The notes beneath the pieces are model-generated. The model saw only the letters and a list, made by a program, of their open reading frames with translations, was not told the DNA's origin and did not search any database. The translations under genes and the position numbers were made by a program. Positions 49,231-61,515 of a stretch of DNA of 64,000 nucleotides are shown piece by piece. Numbering within the stretch: the stretch's first letter is position 1; each line of letters starts with the position of its first letter. Origin of the DNA: Azolla caroliniana (lineage: Eukaryota > Polypodiophyta); the NCBI GenBank assembly GCA_043228905.1, contig JBHGNT010000005.1, positions 1,178,001 to 1,242,000 on the forward strand, read 5' to 3'.

Positions 49231-50817
49231 TCAAGATTTGAAGATGCCAAGCGATAGTTATGTATTCCCCCAAATTATGGATTTATTTGGGAGAAATTAC
49301 AAGATATACCATTGTTGCAAGGATCTTTGCCATCGAAAACAAATGTTGCACCTTGGGTTACAAGGTCACTACAAAGATTGGTAGTTACAAGATGGTACAC
49401 GCTTGTTACAGGTCACTACAAATATATCGTATCATCATGCAATATTATCTTGGCTATAAGCAACAAAATTGTGGAATGTATGTAAGTCAAATGCAAGGTG
49501 GTGGAAAATATTGCAACGTGGTTGGCATTCCCATCTACCATTTTGTGCAAAGGTATTCATATGGAGAGCCATGATTAGTGGGCTCCATTAGGTTCAACCT
49601 TAAAGAGACGAAGACTAGGGTCTAGCACTTGTTTCTTTTGCACCGTTCCATTGGAGGATAGTACACATAGGTTCATTAAATGTCCTATAGCGTGTACCAT
49701 TTGGAAGTACTTATCTAACATTTGGCAAGTTTTAACCCGTTGTTTGAGACCTCAACAATGGGTTTTTTCTCAATATGTTCAAAATGATTCAAATGATGAG
49801 ATAGAGATATTGTTCCAATTTTTACGTTATTGGGGACTACAACACATTTGGAATATGTGTAATGCTTTCATATTTGATAATAGACATGGGGTGAAAGCCT
49901 ATATAAAGAAGCTTAAAGGTATTCTCATGTGGAATTTTTGGATGTTAGAGCATGTGGGGATCATTTCCTCAAATACATATTCAGGTTTTTTAATGGCATT
50001 ACAGGACATCCCTCTCCCTAAATAGGCATATGATAGGTAGAGGAGACTAATAAGTGTTGTAACTAAGTGGATTTTATATACAATTAATATAATTGTGTGC
50101 TTTTACCAAAAAGAAAAGAAAAGAGAGAGAGATTTAGATTTAGATTTAGATTTTATTATTCTCCCAAAGAGCAAATATGACTCTCAACATTTAAGAATTT
50201 CAATGGTACATGTTGCAATTGAGAGTGCATATTGAGATTGTGAGAGGAATGTATGTAAAGGACTAGATTGACAATGTGTGGAAATCAAATTGATTGACAA
50301 TATGTAGATGAATACAATGGATTATAAATTTATATATATCTCACACATATTCAAACCAAAATATGCATAATCAATATGCCTCAACACCCTATCTCATACT
50401 AAAGAGAATATATGATAATTAGTATGAACACAATGGTGTGGATGGTGGGAAAAGGGATGGGCTTAAGCATGTATAGGTCTAAGATAAGTGAGGTTTCCTT
50501 TTTTGAGAAGAAGATGGTTTTATAATTTGGTTCATTGAATGTAATTTAATATGAAATGTATATGTGTAGATGAGTTGGGTTTCCCTTTTTGAGAAGATGA
50601 TAGTTTTGTAGTTTGATTCAAGTTATCTAAGGTAATTTGTGAAACGTGAGGCTCCATATGTTTCCCAAATTGTGATACATTGGCTCTATTGATGCAAATG
50701 TGATACATCTCATTTTCCAAACCATTTCTTCATATTTTCCTTCTATCCAGAATTCAAAATTTTGCTTTTATGTAACTTTCGAATCTTTTTGCTTGTTTCC
50801 CATGTGAGCTTATGAAG

Positions 50818-52169
50818 TTGATATGAAGGTGACCCAACTGATAAATAAGGTTGTTGATGGTCTAGATAGGTTGGATAAGGAAGAGGGGGTCTGGTTTGGG
50901 TGGTTTGTAGGTGAGAGTGATGGACAAATTATCCGTGGCAAGTGTCCATCTAATGAATATCGTTTGTGGGGAAACCTAAGTGCTTTGTCCGACAATGGTC
51001 AGTGGTTGGCAGTGCGGGTGGCAGTGTTGGAAGGTAAGAAGTGGCAATTAAACCCAGACCCAGAGAAGCTAGATAATGATTGTAAACTATGGCTATTGGA
51101 CAACAAGCCTCTACATGATTTGGAGTGGGATCCACTAGAGGTATGGTGGCAAAAACCGGGAACGAACAAACTGGTGGGGTTTTTTGATTATAGTACTAAG
51201 CTCGGAAGGCAAATCATTGGCTCCAAATCAGTGGGTGCTGCTCAAACTCGCAATAGTTGGAGGGATAAAGGCATATCAGATGACTTGTTGAAGTCGTTTT
51301 GGCAGAGACTATGGGCATCTGATATGCCAGAAAAAATCAAGGTGTGGTTTTGGCTTCTTAGTCATAAGGCGTTACCGGTAGGGGAGTGGGTGAGGTCTCG
51401 TGGTGGGGAGGCTGGTTGCCTGTTATGTGGTCACTCTTTGGAATCGATACCTCACTGTTTTTGGAATTGTGCAGAGGCAATCAGCATTTGGGGTCGAAGT
51501 CTCAGGATAGTGGCAGCATGCGGGGTGAATGGGAGAGTTGTGTGGGGGTCCTTACAGGGTTTGAAACTAACTAAGGAAGGTTGGGCGGAACAATTAAATC
51601 CACATGGTCATGGTTTTATATTGCAGGGCGGCAGTGTATTCAAAAGTGTTGGAGTAGAACCTGGTACAAACTCTGGTTTTTTTGAGGAGATATGGATGTT
51701 GGTGGCATGCTTCTCGGTCTGGCACATTTGGACCAGACGATGTAGGTTTGTTTTTCAGCAACGAAAACTCCCAAGCGGTGAGGTGTTGCTAAACATTTGG
51801 TTCGAGCTGGTATCTTGGCTGCACGGACAGTATAACTCAATTGAAGGGAACTCAGATGCAGCAGACAGGGCTCGCTCAAAGTTTTTGCTGAAATGGGGTC
51901 GCTCTCCTATGATGGTTAATTCAGCGTCTGGTCCTAAATGGAATTACCAAGCACCAAGATGGTTGTTTCCGCCATTGGCTTCGTTGTGAATATGTGGTCA
52001 CCATGGTGGTCATTATGTAAAAAGAGGCAGTGGGTTACTCTTGTTGTAAATAGTTAGGTGAGGATTATGCTGTTTTGATTATGGCTGTTCTTCGATGTAA
52101 TTCTTTTGCTAACTAATGGGAAGTAGTGTTTTTTTTGGAAATAAATAAATAAATAAATTGATATGAAGG
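50818..52169 (+). mobile_element. Young 5'-truncated L1 insertion with 12 bp target duplication
   Basis: TTGATATGAAGG occurs at 50818-50829 and 52158-52169. The 1328 bp between ends in an (AAAT)n tail. The body carries one long uninterrupted reading frame for the C-terminal part of an L1 reverse-transcriptase protein. Identical duplications plus an open frame suggest recent insertion. Confidence 0.9.
50823..51989 (+). pseudogene. L1 ORF2 C-terminal fragment with zf-RVT domain
   Basis: 388 codons without a stop. The domain at residues 160-235 is the plant LINE zinc-binding region (zf-RVT): FWQRLWASDMPEKIKVWFWL, LLSHKALPVGEWVRSRGGEA, then C-x2-C-x8-H-x4-C in GCLLCGHSLESIPHCFWNCA and a trailing IWGRS. 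Later text includes VWHIWTRRCRFVFQQRKLPS, typical of the tail of these proteins. The reverse-transcriptase and endonuclease domains are absent through 5' truncation. The ATG is not native: it lies inside the target-site duplication, so translation from it would add only a few host-derived residues. GC content is higher than in the surrounding DNA. It is not expected to have a host function. Confidence 0.85.
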
Positions 52170-55100
52170 GGTATTTGAACCTTAAGAATGTACTCAATCA
52201 CCTTTCCCATGGAAATGATGTCTACATAATATTGAATTTTGAATTTTCTCTCATTCTTTCCATGAACTAAGTGAGATAGTGCCCACTGCCACCACACCAC
52301 ACTTCCATTTCATAAACCAACACTTGAACTGCCATAGCATTCAATAACATCAATGTCACTTCTTATCCTTGTGTGTCACTTTGGTTACATTAATTCTCAA
52401 ACATATAATAACTTTTCCAAGCCCCTTCAAGTCTAGATTCCGAGTATCAATCTGTGATAAACTCACAAACTTGTTAAGTGCAAAATATGCAAAGTTAATT
52501 GATTCTCATCACATGTGCCCTAATGTATTTTTACATTTCTAAGGGAATGTGAACTAGGCCATATATAAGCAATGGACTGAGAGAAGAGAGTTTAGAAGGA
52601 ATTTGTTTATCCCTTACATTCTGAAATACATCTAGTAATGTACATTATGAGATTTGAACCCACTTACTTGGCTTATCACTAACTAGGTTACAAGGGAAGG
52701 CTGAAAAAGCAAACTTTCAAAATGTCCTATACATCTTCAAATTTGTAATACCTTGAGTTTAGCCTTCAAGAGCTCAAGAAAAGGATTTCACTTCAAGCTC
52801 GCTCAAAATGCACATTTAGATTATCAAATTGTTTTCGTCAATTTGATCAGAACATGTGGATAATTCATTACTGGCTAGGATTTGAACATATGGTGGCATC
52901 TAGAGAGAGAAGGGAGATTGGAAGCTCCAAGTCTTATCTTGAGATGACCTCTGAGTTGTTTTGGCTTTTTACCCACTTTAATGTTATGTCACATAAAGTG
53001 TAAACCATGATAGAGAGAGATAGAGGGGGGAAATGCTTTTGTAAAATCCAAGGCCCAAAAAGCGACAATAGATTCGTGTTGCTTGTACATAAGATCATAT
53101 GGAGTTTCTTGTAGTATATTTGCCTCATTGTTGATGGGTTTGGTAAAGTCCACATGGCATTATTAGTTGTAGAAAAAACAACTAGGACAACATTAATCAT
53201 CAACCATTCTAAAACCATGGACCTTCAAAAACATTTTTAGTATGCATTTTTGCCAAAAAGGAAAACAATGTTAATTGGGGCTCATTCTCCATGTCTTCTT
53301 ATTCATTGAGTTTTTTACACGGTGAATGTCATTCCAATGCTTCAATTATCCTTTTTTAATTTAGTCTTCCATATACCAATTTGGTAGTTATCACCTTCAT
53401 TTGCATTCAACTTGACAATGAACAATGTTGAGAACAACTTTCTGACTCAAGGAAACTCACCAATGCTTTCTTATTATTGCAACGTTGCTTTGAGAATCTT
53501 GATTCATGTAGCCTTGGAGGCACGACAATCACGTTCAAGTCATTTATTCAAGAGAGTTAGCAAAATAATCCACTGAAAAGTTTTTTCTAAGAGTTTGCAA
53601 AACGATATACTTTCCACTCATAAAGTTATTCACAAGCTAATGACAATAATATTTTTTATACCTCAATTACGACATAACACTGAAATTTGGGTTCTCAAGT
53701 ATCCACTTTTCTTATTCAAATTAATCATCACTTTCCATACTCGCGCATTATGTATGCCTATTATGTAGCCCAAAGACTACATATGACATTGTGATATCTA
53801 GAAAATCCTACAATTTTTTTTTGAATTCTCTACCTCAAGCTCAAAGGTAACCACATTACCAAATTACATTTGGTGGTCAATTCATAAACCTTAAGATGAA
53901 AGAAAGGACTATAGTCACTCAACTTGATGTAAAATTAGTAGCCCTTAATATATGTGTTGCATTTCTTTATTTTCAAATATCACTAGGGAATTACATTGAT
54001 TTTTGTTGTTCCTCAAAGGTATATATATAGTTTCTTTGTTTGAACTATAACTTGAGATATTAACAATCAAGTATTACTAGGACCAAAGATATGTTAGGAA
54101 TATCTTGCACAACCCCATTAGAGTCTAATTCAATGAGGCCACAAAACTATGATTCATCTAACTTTTTAGCTCTCACGAGGACAACTTTCAATAACCCTTT
54201 GACTTTTGAAATATATATTGTATTAAATGTTTCCATTGAATTTTCTAGACTTGCTTCCTTTCACCCAACAATGGAATTACATGAACGAATTAACAATTTA
54301 ATAATCATCGAATATATCTAAAACTATTACAAAATTTTATCGAAGCCTTGTCTACAACAACTCACATGGCAACATTGTTGCATTCGATGAAATCTAGTAA
54401 AGTCTTGCATATTGTGAGATTTGAACCTGAGAGCATGGCTATTAGTAGTGTAACAACTTAATTTCAAATATCAAAGAGAGACGATGATTACATATCTCAT
54501 ACATACCCTTAATAGTGCATCAAGATAAATGACGTACATTTGCTTAAAAAGGAGTTCTTGACATTGGTTTCTCTAATCTTGATGTTGAACTATTGTTGAA
54601 TAATGCAAGAAAACAAGAAAAGAGCAGCAACCTATAATTTGTTAATCTAGTTGTCTTCTAAAATTATATATACAAGTTTACCACACAACCTATATCTAGG
54701 ATTCTAGACATCAACTTCCTCGATTTGCATGACCATGATAGCCAATGTCACTTTTACGAGTTCCAACAATAATGGTTAAGGCTACAAACTATGTGAGCGC
54801 TACTATGAATCATAATCAATTCCTCATGTAAGTTAGATCTAATTAACTGTACAAAACATCGTCCTATTTAAAGAACATGAGTGAAATTTCAATAGAAATT
54901 TAGTTAGATTGCCAAGTGGGCGAGTAATAAACATTTGGGCCTAGGCATTGACCCAAACTTTTAAAAACTTTCTTTTGAGATTTCATTATGGATGAGGTGC
55001 CTTTAAAACTATTGCTTCCTTGTCTAGGACAATGCTTCAAACTTGTGTCTCATTTCTTTTATATTATCCTTTTGTCATTATCAATATCCTTCAAAAGACA

Positions 55101-55677
55101 TATTATATTAAACACATTATCTCTCACTCTAGAGAAGAAGCCTTCTTATGTTCGTTTTGAAGATAAAGTGTGAGTACATTGCAAAACATTGTTATAATCC
55201 TTAGACATGGGAACTGATGGAAGGCATGATAGTTTGCATAAGTGATAACAATAATGCATTGTCCAAAACTATAGCAAATTTATTACACTAAATGAAGGCT
55301 ATGTAGTATGAATATATCAACATCATTTAGGTGTTTTTTAATTGATAAAAAAGACATTATGTGCTAAAGCACAATGTTAAAGTGATCCCTGTACACAAAC
55401 TATTGCTCCTAATAATCGCCATTTTGGATCATGCAATAGTATTTTATTCCTTAAAAACAACATTATGACATTAAAATCAAGACATGTTCCACAATAGTAA
55501 GACTCATGATAACATCTCCTTTTTAATGGGGAACTCTAATTTATTTCTGGAATGATGAGTACCACGAATCCTATGCGTGTCCCCAAAGAATGCACATCCT
55601 AAATCTTATGTAATTGGAATTAAAAAACATAGAAGTTTTTTACATAAGCTTAAGCCTTAAACTAGACGGATACATAA
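52170..55677. other. Intergenic with SINE remnants
   Basis: Two degenerate right-half SINE pieces are visible: about 52629-52695 (CATCTAGTAATG ... GAGATTTGAACCCAC ... ATCACTAACTAGG) and about 54370-54475 (ATCTAGTAAAG ... GAGATTTGAACCTGAGAGCA ... GTAGTGTAACAACTTA). No gene recognised. Confidence 0.5.
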
Positions 55678-56440
55678 TGGACAAGGATTTGTAATAGTTT
55701 AATTTCAACCTATAGATTTTAAGAAGTAAATCACGTGATCATGGACAAGGATTTGTAATAGTTTAATTTCAACCTATAGATTTTAAGAAGTAAGTTCTCT
55801 ATTCTTAAGAGTGAACATGGTGTGGGGATCGAAGCAAATGGTGCAAGGTGTGGAGGAAATAGTTCATCTTGTTTACAGGGAGATTTTTACAAGTATATTT
55901 CAATTTTCGTGGTCGTCTTGATTTGGGAGATGATACATGGGGGCCTATCCATGGCAGCCCATCACGTTTTACCCAAGCGTCAGGTGCATCATGGACTATT
56001 TTGGTGTCTTCAACTATTGTGTACAAAACATTTGTCAAATAGCATCACCCTAGTGGACAGTCAGGTGATGGTGAACAACTCCAGTATTGGCAAAATCAAA
56101 GGCATATATGGAGTTTTTAGTCTACTAGCCAGGGTGGACAGCCGGGATATGTTGACTAGGATTACCACCAAGATATGTAAAGAAATGTATTCTCTTGGAC
56201 CACAGGAATTTGTTTATAGGTTGAGAATGGATCTTGTTGGCAAAGGCTGAGAGAGTTTTAATGGACATAATTAGCTTTATCTTGCCAAACGCCATCGGTT
56301 ATATTTGCTCTTTTTATAGACACTTGTGGAGTAGGAACTATTATGTACAAATTGTATATTGCCTTTGGCATTGTTAATTTTAATACCAATGGAGTATAGT
56401 TTTTGTGGAGAAAAGAAGAAGAAGTAAATCACGTGATCAC
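55678..56440 (+). mobile_element. L1-type LINE 3' fragment with 21 bp target duplication and duplicated 5' flank
   Basis: A 21 bp sequence containing AAGTAAATCACGTGATCA is present at 55721-55741 and 56420-56440. The inserted 678 bp ends with a plant-L1-like 3' UTR (GTATATTGCCTTTGGCATTG, TTAATTTTAATACCAATGGA) and an A/G-rich tail. Its first 52 bases repeat the host sequence immediately before the first target copy (55678 repeated at 55742, period 64). An ORF at 55822-56250 is a frame-broken remnant. Confidence 0.72.
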
Positions 56441-57830
56441 ACTTAACTAGAATGTAGGAATCGTGCTCCTTAGATGACGCAACTTGACATTAAATGTGGT
56501 TAATTAAGATCCTCTACATGAAACTCATTGCAAATAAATCATTAGCCTTTATAGTTGGATCTAGAATGCACCTCATCTATATATCATTGGTGAATATTTA
56601 ACAATGATATCAATTTCAATACTAGATTTCATAAGGAAACGCCAATGTTGATGATTTCGTGTCATTAGTTGATTGGTCATGAGGGAACTCCACATGAGGT
56701 GTCATTCCACGTTTTTCATAAGGAAAACAACTCAAGACTATCTCCTCAGTAAAGATTTGATCGCGTGAGGTCCAGGGAGAACATTGGATGGCTTCATATG
56801 ATGATCATAAATACAAGAGAAGAGATCATTGTAGACAAGCAATCATTTAATTAGCTTGATAAGAACATATAGGGATGGGGTGATGAATGTTCTGAGGCTA
56901 GGAAACTTTGAGCTGGATGGCACAAGGTCATTAAGTCATCCCTATAATGTTCGTGTTTGGAGTTACTGTAGATGCAATAGAAATAATATCTTTAAGGTGG
57001 AAAGGAATCCTAAGTAACTACACATTTGTTGAAGTCCATCGAAAGAGGTCAGTGGGTCAAGAAGATTGGATTGGATCATGAAGGAAGTAAAAGGCGTTCG
57101 AAGGTGAAAGTTGAAACACACATCATGTGCTTATGAAAAAGGGGTCACGATTGGATATAGAAAAAGATGAGCTTCGATTAACTCTAAAATTAGATTAATA
57201 AAAAGAAAAGGTTGTCTTTAAGGAGGAGCAAGAGCATAGTATATAGGGGGCGTGGCAAATAGAAATTTGGGGGGGGGGGGGGGGGGGGGGGTATAAAGGG
57301 AAAAGTTGTGAGATGTGGAAGAGGGAACCCGAATAAGACGACTAGGGCCCAGGCTGAATGATGGATGATGTTGTTGATGATAAGGCTGTCGGGAAAGCAC
57401 TAGTTCCAGTAGTAGTTGACAATGACAAGCCTATGTGTGTGTGGGTGTGCGTGTATAAATAAAAATAAAGTGAGTGAGAGTGCACCGTGATGTTAGAGTG
57501 GTGGTGGTGTAAATAGAAAATGAGATGTGTGACATGAATTACTCAATAGAAGGTAACCTCTTTTTCTTTTGAGAGAGAGAGAGTGTGTGTGTGTGTGTGT
57601 GTGTGTTTTACATGATTTATTTTTTGATGAAAACCTAAACTTTAGTTTTTTTGAGGGGGGGGGGGGGGGGGAGATGAAGAGTCATTGAAAGTGCAAAAAA
57701 GGAAAAAAGGAAAAAGAACAAAAAAGAGTACCTTTTTTTTTTTTGAGGGTTGCTTTGGGTCCTTTTTCTGCGCGCGCGCGAAAGGTGCAAAATAAAAGAA
57801 AAATGATAATAATAAAAAATAAAAGAGGAA
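56441..57830. other. Intergenic, low-complexity approach to the SPL gene
   Basis: It holds two long poly-G tracts (23 G at 57269-57291; 17 G at 57655-57671), a GA/GT repeat near 57570-57606 and a (CG)n stretch near 57771. Minus-strand proline-rich ORFs here come from these tracts and are not genes. Confidence 0.5.
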
Positions 57831-57832
57831 GC

Positions 57833-58117
57833 TGACGTGGCCACACGGCTGTCCAGCTGGTGGGGAGGGTGGGGGGACAAAGCCAGTCCACGTGGCCAGA
57901 GCAGAGCAGAGCAGGCCCCTGCCCACCATTACATTATGATGGGATCCAATACATACAGAAGCCACGCAGGGTCGCCTGCTGACTCAGCCTCCTCCTCCTC
58001 CTCCTCCTCCTATAGTCTTTTTGCTTTTATAAAGCCTAAAAGAAAACAACTCCATGAAGAAGAAGAAGAAGAAGTGTGTGTGTGTGTGTGTGTGTTCCCA
58101 CACTTACACTGTTTCTT

Positions 58118-58159
<42 letters not shown>

Positions 58160-58160
58160 G
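57833..58160 (+). promoter_or_regulatory. Promoter and leader of the SPL gene
   Basis: Two ACGTGG elements (TGACGTGG at 57833-57840; palindromic CCACGTGG at 57888-57895) precede a CTC repeat (57988-58010) and a TATAAA at 58028-58033. The transcribed leader would then contain GAA repeats, a (TG)n run and a (CT)n run (58122-58157) that stops just before the ATG. Assigned by position and motif only. Confidence 0.55.
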
Positions 58161-58165
58161 CTTCC

Positions 58166-61100
58166 ATGGACCATCCTTGGCAACACAAACCTAATTCATC
58201 CCCATTCAATTACCATCACGACCATCCATTTCTAAGTCATCCTCCGAACCCTCTCTTCGATACCCATCCACCATCGCCACAACCATTGCCGAAGAAGATG
58301 GAGAAGACGTTAGACAAGATTATCAACACTAATGGTGATGACCATACACACCTCGCGGAGCTGCTTAATGCTCTACCCATGGAAGAATGCCTAAAAGAAG
58401 AAGAGGGGGAGGATGGGGAGGATGAGGATGAGGAAGAAGAAGAGGAATTTGTAAGCAACATAAAAAATGGTCATAGTAGTATAGATGGCGGTGGTGTTCC
58501 TAATGATAACGATAATGATAATGTAAGTGTCATAATTAATGCAAACGTGAGGTCTAAGAGGAAAAAGCGTCTTGCAAGTGTGAACTCATCCACCGGAACC
58601 AATACTTGGACCAAGGCACATATCAATACCACTACTCATAGTAGTGTTGTTGGTAATACGTTGGTTTGCCAGATTGAAGGATGTATGAATGGTGATCTTA
58701 GGAAGGCGAAGAAAGACTATCATCGACGCCACAAGGTTTGCGAGATGCACTCAAAGGCCCCCTTGGTCATTAAAGCTGGTGTTGCCCAACGTTTTTGTCA
58801 ACAATGTAGTAGGTATATACACATACATATAACCAATTCATCTTCAATCACCTTTCAATGAAGTTCCTCTCCTTATTGCATCTTATTAGGGTTAATTTTT
58901 ATTAATTATAATTGTAATGAGCTCCTCTTTGTTTATCATTTTGTTAATGTTGCTGACCTCTCTTCTCTAACGTAGACCTTCTATAATGTGCACTTATTTG
59001 AAATGATCTTATACAACCTCTCATTTTATAATGACATGGAACTTCAACTTAGCTTGTGTTATCAATTCTCAAGACTTAAAGCCTAAGGTCACTCCACTAT
59101 GGGTACCTTGAGCTTTGGTAAATGAAGATTTGAAACCATAGCCTCATATGAGTTCTAAATTCATAATTTTTAAGGTTCTTCTTGACTCTACACTAAACTT
59201 TGAACTTGAGATGAGTAAGGATGTTTTACAATGGAATATCATGAGATCTATGTGTGTATGTGTATGGACAGATGGACGTATGGTTATCATGCTAAATCTT
59301 TTCATAAACTCCATTTGCATCAACATTGGATTCTCATGACAACCTTTTCTTGTATGTGCCATATAGGTTTCATGTTCTAAGTGAGTTCGATGATGCCAAG
59401 AGAAGTTGTAGGAGACGTTTGGAAGGACACAACCGACGACGTAGGAAGCCGACTTACTCCCCAACTTTTATTGCCTCAGCTGCCTCTCTACTCCAACTAG
59501 GTATGGTGTTCATTTAAATGATATAATTTAATAACAAGGCAAAAGCCTTATAATTATAAGTACCCTTCCATTTCTTCTATATTGTTGCACACCTTCATGT
59601 CTTTAGCATGAGGGAATGGACAATTATATTGTATGATACAATGAGAATACACTAGGCTTATTTTCGTTCGATAGTACATAGAATAAGTATAAATGTCATC
59701 ATATGCCTATATATGCTTCCTGCACATTCATTAGATATTGAAGGAGTTGTTGGGACATGTGAGAGTTGTTTAGGGATAAAATTCTACACATTTTTAGAAG
59801 GACTTATATTGTTCTCAACCAATTACAAAGTGATGGAAATTATAAGAAATTTAAGAAGATATATAAGAATTAGGTCTTTTTCATGGATGTAAAAGAGAGC
59901 AAGATTGCTTATAGGATTCCTTGTTTGAATAGTTGATATGTCTAATCCACTCAACCTTATATTTGGATTGGTCCATTATGGTGATGAGGCACACAAGACT
60001 ACTAAAGTTTTACTCTTCTTGCTTCTAAATTGTGGCTATGTACTAACATGGCCACGTATGTGTTCATGTTCACAACACTTGGCAAACTACATAGTTATTG
60101 ACAAGACCAGATGGTATAAACAAGTTCACCTTATAATCTCATTTTCCCCCAACTTCAGCTCTATTGTGATATGGATATTATTCATTTCTTGGCATATAGT
60201 TTGTGTGATAGTACCTATAATCATATGTTCCCTTCCCTATCTAAGATACATTATGAATATGTTGACACCACACAATAATACATGGACCCATAGAAGTTGA
60301 AAAGACACATTGTATGTAATTGGAGACTTTAATAATTTCTTCTCCACTCTATTAAATGAATATAATGATTTTTAACGTCAATGGACTTCATATGTCCCAT
60401 CTATTTTCAACTAGGCTGAGTAACACAAAACTATCTGTATTTTGATTAATTGTTTAATAATTACGACATGGAGATATAGTGACCCATTTTAGGTAGACTG
60501 TAGAACACTAGTGTGTGTTTCAATGTCCCTTACATGGCATAATAGTTTCTTTAATGACATCCTTTTGAATGTTATACATAGATGCCACTACTAATATAGT
60601 AGTCAAAATTATATGCCTTTATTAATTCATTACTAGCCTTCGATGTGAAGTGTTATTGTCAAGAAGTACATGGAGATCTATACACGAAATGATCCAAAAT
60701 TTAAATCTTTGTTATTACTAGGTTAGACTCTAGAGCGACATGATATGATGTAAGTCATTAAAATAACTTCGCTCCCTTTGCCAGCAATTTAATTTAATTT
60801 TACTCTAGGTTGAATAGAAATGCATCCATTTCTTAATCCGTTTGTTTATTCTTGTATTGTAGGTTATCATGATAAAATTCAACAATTATTGATACAACAT
60901 CATGGTCATCAATTTTCAACACCAACAAGAGCTACTAACATGCAACAACTCCAAGGCCTAGGTAATGCAACACCTTTAACTATGATTGCATCAAATCCAC
61001 TTCACTATGTCAGTGACATCGGCAACAAGGTTTATACGATTGTGAACCATGATGGTTTATCATCTTCACCGTCATTACTTCACTTGCAACATGAGCATCA

Positions 61101-61515
61101 TGCACCTATGCCTACCTATGGTGCTAATAATATTGACAATATTATACAAGGCAAAGGGGCATTCCCTACTGCAAGTGGTGATGTATGTGCACCATCATGT
61201 GCTCTCTCTCTTCTGTCATCACACCCTCTACATTTGTCTACCAACCATCAATACATAACCTCTACAAATGAAGGTAGTGTGACTACTCTACAAGATGTAA
61301 TTAAGATTCCGAATCTTAACCATATAACATATCATCAAGATAATCACATCAACTCAATTCATAATGTTGGAGGATTACTTGACCCTAATAATGGACCCAC
61401 TCTCACTATGTCCTCAATGTCACATATGAGGAAAGCTAAACCATTTTTTATGGCGACTACCAATGAAGGTCATTATGACTCTGAAATGGCGAGACTTGGA
61501 TATTCATGGTCGTAG
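58166..61515 (+). CDS. SPL: SBP-box transcription factor (SPL family), miR156-targeted
   Basis: Plant-specific DNA-binding factor recognising GTAC cores; SPL genes control phase change and flowering. Exons 58166-58812, 59367-59500, 60863-61515; 477 residues. The SBP domain spans about residues 167-243, with both zinc-binding clusters ([35 protein letters not shown], then SC) and a bipartite nuclear signal [17 protein letters not shown]. The first intron splits the SBP domain at the Arg of CSR-FH, the conserved site. The N-terminus has an acidic run ([17 protein letters not shown]). The loop between the second and third zinc Cys is two residues longer than usual (18 instead of 16). The third exon carries a perfect miR156 site encoding ALSLLS. 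The start was chosen as the first ATG after the CT-rich leader. Confidence 0.93.
61199..61218 (+). promoter_or_regulatory. miR156 target site in the SPL coding region
   Basis: GTGCTCTCTCTCTTCTGTCA, identical to the canonical plant SPL target, in frame as CALSLLS (residues 373-379). It predicts cleavage or translational repression by miR156 in juvenile tissue. Confidence 0.95.

Larger units (their letters stand above)
46840..50120 (+). mobile_element. Old L1-type LINE relic, split by younger insertions
   Basis: Reverse-transcriptase blocks in shifting frames: AKILQKYLPNSIHQFVGRNV and IGYAYHTHQEFDYSAIEFRG near 46870-47030, GVTLSIRLTRFAHQGCSPSP with LFFAIISHPLL near 47160-47250, and a degenerate YADD (TLVDDYTSL) near 47320. 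The C-terminal zinc-finger region follows at 49620-50025 (EDSTHRFIKCPIACTIWKYL ... GLQHIWNMCNAFIFDN). The two halves are separated by SINEs and a MITE at 48.05-49.23 kb. The end is an A-rich tail near 50110. Multiple stops make it inactive. Confidence 0.72.

Noticed and set aside
57635-57965. Proline-rich minus-strand ORFs
   Set aside because: They are produced by poly-G and A-rich low-complexity DNA; no start or conservation.
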